NCBI GenBank assembly: GCA_023376005.1
Contig: CM042150.1
Location: 74,644,569-74,708,568, forward strand
Direction of reading: 5' to 3'
DNA length: 64,000 bases
From: Doryteuthis pealeii
Taxonomy: Eukaryota; Mollusca; Cephalopoda; Myopsida; Loliginidae
In this document: positions 55,876 to 64,000 of the stretch, one piece after another
Numbering within the stretch: the first letter of the stretch is position 1
How the letters are laid out: each line of letters starts with the position of its first letter
Translations under genes and position numbers: made by a program
Notes under the pieces: generated by a model
What the model saw: only the letters and a program-made list of their open reading frames with translations
What the model was told of the DNA's origin: nothing
The model's database searches: none

Positions 55876-56400
55876 GGCATAGTGTCCAAAAAACGTGTAA
55901 CCACATAGCCTGGGTGTGTTGGTGTACAGGATGTGCTGTCACCCAAGCAGCAGGTCCCCCCTTCTCCACACTGCTATTGTGGTCCAAAGGAAAGGAATAA
56001 AAAAACAAAACAATGCACTTTGGCAATGATAGCATCACAGGAGTTCAGCATCACACCACCTTAGGGACTCCAGCTCCAGATTAGATTTCGAGGTTTACTC
56101 CCCTAGCCTTTCCTTGGAATGAGGTATAGCCACTAGGCAGCAGAGATTTTATAAGACTTTTCCTGTCCTAGGCTAAGGAGCCCCAACTACCTCATTTGGG
56201 GTTTATGTGAGTATTAAACACCCCAATCCTACTACTATCGGTGTGGATGGCCTTTGGCTCCCTTGGCACTCTCTTGTTTTTAGTGATGGTGGGTGTCCAA
56301 ATAACCACATTACCAGACAAGCTGAGGCGTGCCTGATGGGGTTGCCAGTTTTGTCACTGACAACTCAACCATGGAACAGATGGTACTAGTAGCAGATAAG
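55876..56400. other. Less A+T-rich segment, probably an old repeat
   Basis: More G+C than its surroundings (GTGTTGGTGTACAGGATGTG, CAGCATCACACCACCTTAGG), with no ORF I recognise. It looks like a decayed mobile element of unknown type. Confidence 0.35.
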
Positions 56401-57655
56401 AAAGAAGACCTATCTTGTCCTGACTTTACTAAAGCTTATGTAATGCTCTATATTTGATATCCTTCAGAGAGCTTTGTAGTGTTGATGATTGGGTTTTCCT
56501 CTACTTTGCATTTTAAAGCAATAACTGACAAATGGTGGTTTTCCACTTTGGCGTTTTAGTTAAAGGTACACATAACTACCCTTAAAATGCTGCTTAAACC
56601 AGTTTTGAGCAGTAAAAACATTGTGTTATCTATTTTTAATTCTTGACTTTTGTGAGAAGATTTAGTGGTTCTCAGACTCAGTTTAGAATAATTTCTTAAA
56701 ACTACCAGAATCAAATCCATGCATCTGCCATTACAACATTTGAAAAAAGAATGTACAATTGAATAGTATCAATGATATGATTAATATAATAATAATGCAA
56801 TTATCTTTATATAAAATAAACTTGAGAGTAATTTTCTGTAAAATACAAATTTACATACAAAAATTATTTTAGTGGAGTCATAGATAGTTTCTAGATATGT
56901 ACATGAAATAAGGTCTGTTAAATCAAAATTAATTTGATACACTCTAATATAAAAATCATATTAATATCATTGTAGCAGTTTTTCTATTCAACTGTCAAAT
57001 CCAACATTGTTAGATGTGTTAGATACAGTGTTATTTGGAAGATTAGCTATCTATTCTCCACAACTCTTCATTTCAAATTTTGGCTAATGCTGTCCAAGTT
57101 ACAATACCAGAATGCAATAATTCTTTTGTTTATTTAAATGTGTATCTTATGTACCAGCAAAGGAATGGTATTTGTTTCTTGATAATTTTTTTTTCTCCAA
57201 AGCTACAAGGCAAATTAAGATAGTACAACAAAAAATATGTTATTCCTTTTATTTTGGGTATGTTGTGTATTAGTCATTGTGGGTGTATTTGGGTAAGGAT
57301 GCGAGGAATTCCCTGGCTGATAAAATAGCCTGAAGGACGTATTCAAAGGTTAGTTCTGAATAAAGATGTCTGGCAAGCAACTTCTTATGGAAATACATTT
57401 TTTAGACATGGTCTAATAAAGAGGCTGTATGGAAGAGCTGTATTGTTAAGAATTCAAAAATTGTATCTGTGGTGAAAAGATGGATGAAATGAATATTGTG
57501 AAGAATTTTTAGAAAAATTTCACCCAAAGCAGTGCAGCATTAGTTTTCATAGGAACATGTCTTCTGGCTGCTATTAAGTTCATCAAGTTCAGTTGCTTAG
57601 AATTTATTTTGGTATATTGTAGTGAATATACTATTATATTATATTATATTATATA
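56401..57655. other. Unassigned A+T-rich DNA
   Basis: Nothing recognised. Confidence 0.45.
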
Positions 57656-57660
57656 TATAT

Positions 57661-58090
57661 TAGGGAAGTCCTAAAAGTAATGTATTTACACAGAACTATA
57701 AACAGATACAGGGAGCATAATGGCACCAATGGATAGAACAAGTTTTCAGTTAAAATCACTGTTTTTTCAAATAGTCACCAATATTAGATATGGATTTTCA
57801 CCATTAATTAATAAAAGTTTTCATGCTGTACTTATAAAAATCAATTATCTACATTTTCACAGAGTGTTGATTGGATTGTAACCAGGAAAATGTTGTTCCT
57901 ATCATCCATCGTGCATTGAAGCAATCCAAGATCCTCTTCCTTTCACAGTTTGACTGCTATCATTTCATGGCTTGTCACACACATTGCTGTCACCACTACT
58001 GAAATGCATTACCCACCACCTAACTGTGATCACATCCACAGTTTGGGGTCTGTAAATGTTCAGCAGGTGTCAATGAATGTCAGTGGTTGC
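57661..58090 (-). pseudogene. Mariner-like element remnant
   Basis: The minus strand from 58060 encodes TVDVITVRWWVMHFSSGDSN then VCDKP, the N-terminal DNA-binding region seen in mariner-like transposases of cephalopods. After stops it joins directly to a C-terminal end ISNIGDYLKK. It finishes at a terminal-repeat-like TAGGGAAGTCCTAAAAGT (57661-57678, plus). The catalytic centre is deleted. It belongs to the same broad group as 22076-22460, whose end reads AAGGGATGCCTAAAAAGT. Confidence 0.58.
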
Positions 58091-58559
58091 AATTTTTTCT
58101 TTATCTAAATTTAATTATATATTTAAAAAAATCAATTGATATGTCTCTGTTTTCATGTCAGATGCCATTTTACCAGACTACCTCTCAGCTAGTATATGTA
58201 AGACAAAGTAAAAGAATTATGGATTATTTATTGGAAGGCTTCATGTCTACTGTCAAAATATCTGACACTGTTGGACAACACATAAAATAAGAGACATTAT
58301 TTTTTTGGAGCCACATTTTATGAACACAACATGCAGACTCTTGTCCTGTGTATAAACATAAGAAACCCAATATTGTGGAAAGAGTATTTCCTTTGGCATA
58401 AACTGCTTTGTATAGACTTGAAATGCATTATTATGCTATTATTCTGCATGTAACTATGACCGTTCCACTTTGCAAACAAGACTGGACTTAATAACCGTTG
58501 TTCATCAGAAGAGTCGGTTGCCAGAGTGTCTCAGTAATCTCATGTCTTAATACAACCCT
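58091..58559. other. Unassigned DNA
   Basis: A 67-codon frame at 58087-58290 shows no motif. Nothing else recognised. Confidence 0.4.
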
Positions 58560-58985
58560 ATTCTTTCTTTTCTTTTCTTTACTTCTTTATATTTCTTCTT
58601 TCTATCATTTCTTCTTTTTTTCTTTTTAATAGTTTCTAACATTTTATTTATTTCTTATTTATTAATCTCTTCATATTTTCTTTTATTAATATTTCTTTTT
58701 TTTTTTCATTCTTCTTAATATTTATCCTATCATTCCTTTCTCTTTTTTTCTTTAAATTTCTTTTTTACATTCATTCTTTCTTAATATTTCTTTGGGATTT
58801 TTTCTCTTTCAATATTTCTTTTTTCTTCCTTAATTTTTTTCTTTATTTAATTCCTTGTTTGTTTCTTTGTTTTCTTCTTTTTTTCTCTTTTTTAAAAAAT
58901 ATTTCAGCACTCATTGTTTCTTTCTTCAATTCCTTCCATCTTTCTATTTATTCTTTATTTCTTTTCTCCTTTTTTTAAAAAAATG
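58560..58985. repeat. Polypyrimidine low-complexity tract
   Basis: Over 400 bases of almost pure T and C on the plus strand, in (TTTCTT)-like units without a strict period. Confidence 0.9.
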
Positions 58986-59226
58986 CATCATAATTCTTGA
59001 TAATGTTTCTTTATTAATTTTATGTGTGTAAATCTATATTAACATGTCCAGTATTATTCATAAATAAATACACCTACAATGATCTTTGAAAAAAAGATTT
59101 TTTCTTGACCAATGATACTAGTATTTTATTATTTCTAGTGGAACATAGTACAATTAAAACAGATATTATTAGATAATAGTATTTGATAATTTGCTTGAAG
59201 AATTGTTAAGTATAGTATATTATCAT

Positions 59227-59370
59227 TTATATTTTGAAGGCAATTACAACGCGTATAAAATAAAATAAAATAAAATATTGTCCAACGTTTGATGAATTTC
59301 GAAGTTGATCAGACATTGGAAAATATATTATTTTATTTTATACGCATTGTAATTGCCTTCAAAATATAAA
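59227..59370. mobile_element. 144-bp foldback element with hammerhead-like centre
   Basis: Arms of about 40 bp (59227-59270 and 59327-59370) are inverted (TTATATTTTGAAGGCAATTA...). The centre is itself a near-palindrome, minus-strand CTGATCAACTTCGAAATTCATCAAACG in two parts, that looks like a hammerhead core with a G-to-C change in CTGATGA and GAAA changed to CAAA. The arms share TTTTGAAGGC and ACAA(C/T)GCG with 42684-42890, so the two belong to one family. Inactive. Confidence 0.6.
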
Positions 59371-60500
59371 TAAGATATTATTAGATATTACTTATTAGAA
59401 AAATCAACAGCATTGAAATTTTGTAACCAAAAATAGGAATTAAGTTTCAATGCTATAGTGTTTAGTAATAAATCATTACTGTTTTGATTGTATGTTGCAC
59501 TAAAAATAATAAAATCTTGTTATCTTTGGTTTAGAAGAAAAAATAACGTTTTATAAAAATTTTGGTAGGGATACATTTGTTTATGAGTGATATGTATATG
59601 ATAACTATTCCATCATCAATTGCATAAATATATATGTAATGATAATATTTTCATTGTAATATTCATGGAACTTTTATGGATCCAGCGAGTATTGATGATA
59701 AAGCTGGTGACATTTTAATGAAGTTCTTGAATGCTAATGATAATAAAGAGAGGATATTCTGGAAAACAATTTTGAAATGTTGCAATGAAGATAAATATTA
59801 ATTTCTGGGTTTTATGTATAGAATATACCAGATATTTGAGAACATATTTTTATGGAACATAAATGGTAGATGATCTAACACACTGTTGCATGGCATGTAT
59901 CAGATTGTGATATTATTTTACAAGCATATTGAGAACATTAACATGAAAGATTCCACTCTGACATGGGAAACAAGCAAATAAAGAAACAAAAAAGGACACA
60001 AACCACAATAACCAAGATCAGAAGGGGAATAAATTAAGAACAGGTGGCTCTATACAAACCCCATGGGGGGTTCATACATTCATAAACATCAGTGATAATC
60101 TTGGGGGTAATACTGCCTAGTTTTTCATACAGGGAATCAGGATGCAATATCACCACCTACAGGGAGTTGCTGGACACAGTGGTCAAGACCTGAATCAAGG
60201 ATGATCCATGTGTCCCAGGAGTAGCTGGTTGAAAATTTTCATTATGTTATTCCTAAAATATAGTTTGAATCTGCTGGACTACTATGGAGTGTCATAAAAC
60301 ATTGGCCCTATAATACCAATAATTCTTACTTGGTACCCAATACCTCTGGCATTGCATCATATCTAAGCTAAACATAGTAAATAACTATAATACCAATAAT
60401 TCATTGAAGGCCATCATAAACAAAAAACACCTGATTTGTGCATGCAGTTACTTCTGAGGCTACATTGCAACATCATGAAAGACAAATTTGAGTTTTTTTC
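59371..60500. other. Unassigned DNA
   Basis: Mostly A+T-rich, with a less A+T-rich stretch at 60040-60250 that I cannot assign. Confidence 0.4.
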
Positions 60501-60504
60501 TGTT

Positions 60505-60529
60505 TGAAGTTGAATGTGCTTACAATATT

Positions 60530-60560
<31 letters not shown>

Positions 60561-60599
60561 TATATATATAATAATTGTAAACACATTCAACTGCAAGCA

Positions 60600-60630
<31 letters not shown>
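60505..60630. repeat. (TA)n tracts within a hairpin
   Basis: GTTGAATGTGCTTACAAT (about 60508-60525) is inverted at about 60575-60592 around a TA tract (60527-60575). A second TA tract spans 60600-60627. Confidence 0.75.
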
Positions 60631-61140
60631 ACTGCCAGTAGCAGCAGTATCATTATTTGTTTGTGGTTAACAAGTTTGCCTTACGCCCCTTTCTTCCCCA
60701 TTCCAGTGAGTACCCAGTGACCTTGTCACCCATTGTAAGATTTCCCTTAGAAAAAATAGTTTGTTGGTTTAAAAAAAAACAACTAAAAGTAAATTAAATG
60801 CATTTTTTGAGATAGGTGGAAGACTCGTTTGCCTTGTGTAGCTATTTGAAATAGAACACTGCAGTAGACAGTGAAAACAAAAGGTTCCAGTGGAAAAAAT
60901 GAAAGTTTGTAGGGCTCAGTTTCAGTGTAGTAATTTTGGTAGTAGGCAGGCTAAAACAGAGTCAGCAAATTCGGTTTTTCCCTTTTGGTCGGCTGAAGGA
61001 AACTGTTGCAAATCTTTTGAGTTCCAGTTAAAAGTACTGGAACATTTTTTGGGTGGTAAAATTTGTCACCGCACTCTTGGTAAAAAGTTATCAAGATTTA
61101 GTCTCTCAAATCCAACCGCCAATGGTGCTAACAAGGTAAA
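60620..61140 (+). repeat. Unclassified repeat R2, better-preserved copy
   Basis: It shares ordered blocks with 24940-25520. It contains the open frame described in the next entry and ends at a donor-like AACAAG|GTAAAC. Confidence 0.45.
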
Positions 61141-61570
61141 CTATTTTTCCATTCTTCTTAGAACTGTATTTGCTCTGTAAGTTAAAACGTATTATTTTCT
61201 TGTTAAATTATAAATTGTTTTAGATGGTAAATTATTTCCTTACCCTTGTTTAACATACTGTTTGTGCATTTTATGGCTAATAAGTTAAATAACCCAAACC
61301 CCTTTGTATGTTCCTTTACTTTGTAAGTTATAGATATGCATAAATGTTTTTATGTTTAGAATTTTGGTAAATTATGAGGCGTAAACCTTTCCTGTAATTT
61401 TATAATAACCCTTTTTGTGTGAATTTGTTTTGTTTTATTGTATTGTAAATTTATTGTCCTTTTTTGTATATTTTTGTGACTTATACCAAGTTTTCCGTTT
61501 TAATTTGTAGTTTCATGGCTGCTCTGTATGGAAATAAAGACTTATTGAAATACTTTGTAGTCTGTATGTC
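60899..61570 (+). CDS. Possible two-exon transcript of unknown function
   Basis: An ATG at 60899 opens a frame beginning MKVCRAQFQCSNFGSRQAK with several Cys and His but no motif I can name. At 61132-61140, AACAAG|GTAAAC looks like a splice donor. TTTTAATTTGTAG at about 61498-61510 would be the acceptor. Joining them keeps the frame open for eight codons to a TAA that overlaps a poly(A) signal (GGAAATAAAG at about 61528), with TGT-rich sequence downstream. The same exon end occurs in R2 at 25.5 kb, so this is more likely a repeat-borne transcript than a host gene. Confidence 0.25.
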
Positions 61571-61777
61571 TTCATGCACAAGTTATGCAAACTAATGAAA
61601 GCATCACAAGCTAGGGAAAGCCATTGGCAAGTATAATTCATTAGCGGTGGATACGACAATATATATACTATTTTTTGCTTCGTTTTTCTTTATAATTCAT
61701 TCTCAATTATCTGTCATTACCTGTATTTCTTGACACCAAGGAAATGTAACTTATGAAACACTGAATTTTTTCAGCTG
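61571..61777. other. Unassigned DNA
   Basis: Nothing recognised. Confidence 0.4.

Positions 61778-61806
<29 letters not shown>
61778..61806. repeat. Poly(T), 29 bases
   Basis: Uninterrupted T run; possibly a minus-strand poly(A) tail of a retroposed copy. Confidence 0.9.
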
Positions 61807-61809
<3 letters not shown>

Positions 61810-61959
61810 CAGAAACATATCTTTATTTTCTTAGTTATTGTGGTTTGGTTTATATCAATCCCTTATGGGTTATTTAATGCCAAAATTCGATTAATTTGTA
61901 AATTTTTGCTTATAATCATAACTATCTATATTTTCAACATTTAATCACAATAATTTCTT

Positions 61960-62890
61960 TTAGTTCTAGGTTTTATGACAATAATAATAATAATCATTTG
62001 TTTGCACACATGTATGGTTCAAAGTATTCTTATCTAATACTCATAATTTATACACAATTTTATGGGGTCAAGTAACTATTCCTATTTAATAATAATCATT
62101 TGTTTATACAGTTATATAACAGGAATTATTCCTGATTAATATCAATAGTTTTCCAATGTATAAGTTTAGATTCTATCAGCAACACTAGAATTATATGACA
62201 ACATATTTCATCTTTAACCTCAACACTAGATGCAGTTTACTATCATACCCAGAACACTAAATTGGTATAAATAATTTTTAAGTTAGATTTTTCATTAACT
62301 TTATGTGTATTAATAAATTGGTAGAAATAATTTTCACTAAATTCATATATATCAATAAGTTAGAAGAAAGAACTTCATGTGTATTAATAAACTGGTGGTT
62401 GACCCTCAGCCACTGCCTTCTTTGTGATAAAAGGGTTGGGTGTTTTCTATAATAGCAATCTGAAGAATACAGTTGAGACCATCATATACATACTGAGGTT
62501 TTACATGACCAGTTGATTGATTGGATTGGGCCTCTCCAATTGCATATAGGGGCTGAAGTTGAGTGTTGCATGTTAATATCCAGTTCATGGCCTGCTCAGC
62601 CACCACAATCCTGTCCTAAGGAACTACAGGTCACTACTTACAGCCAACAGGTGGCCTCATTGGAGGAGTCTTATCCTCTGCAGAGGTGCAGTTGCTATAT
62701 TTTACAGCTGGGTGACCATAACAGGTACTATCACCCCAGGTCAGAGTGGACCTGGGGGTAATGGTAATGAATGGGTACTCCATACTATTCAGAGCTCCAG
62801 AACTGAACCATCACCATCAGATACATTAGTGTCATACCCAGGATTACTATAAGGGGGAAAGGTATCCCCCTTTGAAGAGGATGTAGTCAA
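61960..62890 (-). repeat. R1 repeat, longest copy
   Basis: On the minus strand: CCCCCTTATAGTAATCCTGG, GTATGACACTAATGTATCTG, TTCTGGAGCTCTGAATAGTA and CCCAGGTCCACTCTGACCTG match the head at 23340-23510. The tail units (GTATAAACAAATGATTATTA, GTGTGCAAACAAATGATTAT) lie at 62200-61960. The middle (62210-62560) is extra relative to the 23-kb copy. Confidence 0.6.
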
Positions 62891-64000
62891 CATATTCCAA
62901 CAAAAAGGTGAGGTTATTGTGGTCTCAAATGAAATAACCTTCATGATTTATTATTTTTTGATTTGGTGTAAAAATAAATGTTAACATTCTCATCATAATA
63001 TTTCTAAACATACTAAATTACCATTTCTAATTTTATATATTAAGTAATATTGAAATTGTACTTTTAAAATATTGGGAATTCTGCATTTTTTTTGTATTCA
63101 ATAATTCCTGAATATTAAACTAAAGGTAACAAATTAAGTAAAGATAACAAATGATCCTATACCTTTTCTTTTTGTTATAAATAAAAATAATTATAATGTT
63201 GCATTGATCTCTATGTTATGAAATTGTCTGGCTAATTATTAAGGAATAATTAGGTATATGATGATAATGGGATTCTTTAAAGGTTAAATGAGTTTGGTGC
63301 AAGATATATTTCTTTTTGGTTAGGAGTTGTTCATGGGACATTCATCTCAGTCAGTTAAAAGAGCCCAAATTTGAACTATGTTTTAATCAGGGTCTGTATC
63401 ATGTAACCCAGGTTTCTGTGGTGAATATCAATTACCTTATGAATATTTATTAGCTTTAGAAATGCTGTTGTTCCTGCAATAGGTATTAAAGAACTTTGTT
63501 AAGGTTTGATTAATTAATATCACACTTGGATTGAAAAATATTTTTTCAAGCAACAATAGTAATAGTGGTAGTGATATTACCGGCAAGCACAGACACACAG
63601 AAACTTGCACTTTACTAACAGTAGCCTATTTTGTGTATGTGTTTATGATACTCATTTTTGTTGTTATTAATGTGACACTTCAGGTGAACAGATAAACAAA
63701 TTTAATGACAATGGCTTTTTATACAGGTACGTGAGTGTGCATGTAGAAGTCAGAGCAGACATTTATTGTCAATGCTGATCATCAGCTGATAAATGATCAC
63801 TGAGAATCCTTGGGCAATTATAATAAAAGGCACATACATCTTTAATAAAGTCAGTTGTGAATTTACTTTCTAAGATAAAAATTGGCTCCTTAGATCAAAA
63901 AGTCTAGAGCTAATATTTCAGAAAGGCCTTTTCTCTAAATAACCAATGAATGACTGATAAAACTCTTCAACCTCTGCTTATTGATATTTTTTACATTATT
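62891..64000. other. Unassigned A+T-rich DNA to window end
   Basis: Nothing recognised. Confidence 0.45.

Overview
This is a eukaryotic window, very A+T-rich, with no operons or other bacterial features and no confidently recognisable host gene. The repeat content points to a cephalopod mollusc, most probably an octopus. The evidence is several copies of a tRNA-derived SINE of the octopus OR type, a second tRNA-derived SINE of a kind I associate with cephalopods, many degraded LINE fragments with familiar invertebrate endings, mariner-type remnants, and long (TA)n and (TG)n tracts. The organism call is inference from repeat families. Most of the window is probably intergenic or intronic DNA built from layered, dead mobile elements.

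Layout. 1-3 kb: an exon-like ORF (139-459), a minus-strand SINE and the 5' part of a zinc-finger LINE. 5.4-10.9 kb: a mariner remnant, an inverted-arm element (5993-6458), SINEs, a microRNA-like hairpin (6937-7023), a minus-strand hammerhead ribozyme in a foldback (9135-9275), a LINE ORF1 fragment, and two hammerheads in direct repeat exactly 310 bp apart around a tRNA-like segment (10430-10802). 12-13.7 kb: a large inverted repeat and a LINE 3' end. 13.7-27 kb: mostly unassigned A+T-rich DNA with SINEs, mariner remnants and two unclassified repeat families (called R1 and R2 here). 27.0-32.0 kb: a nearly complete but dead Ty3/gypsy element (27326-31577), with LTRs and an AAGCT target-site duplication, inserted into an older LINE. 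35-43 kb: another inverted-arm element, three LINE fragments, a SINE fragment and a perfect 43-bp inverted repeat. 44.5-46.85 kb: 30-bp-period satellites flanking a LINE reverse-transcriptase fragment. 47.5-49.75 kb: three more LINE fragments. 52.8-54.65 kb: a CpG-richer stretch, then a Penelope-like remnant (GIY-YIG end) flanked by inverted arms. 55-64 kb: mariner remnant, pyrimidine tract, foldback element, a possible two-exon transcript (60899-61570), and more R1.

The most interesting signal is the repeated hammerhead architecture. Two or three loci fold by eye into type I hammerheads with intact core and cleavage triplet. At least four inverted-arm elements carry a decayed core of the same form (CTGANGA, short hairpin, GAAA). 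The 10.4-10.8 kb locus has the layout of a retrozyme: self-cleavage at both sites would release a 310-nt RNA that includes the tRNA-like promoter region.

All alignments were made by eye, so boundaries of degraded elements are approximate. Family names come from motif recognition, not from a search.
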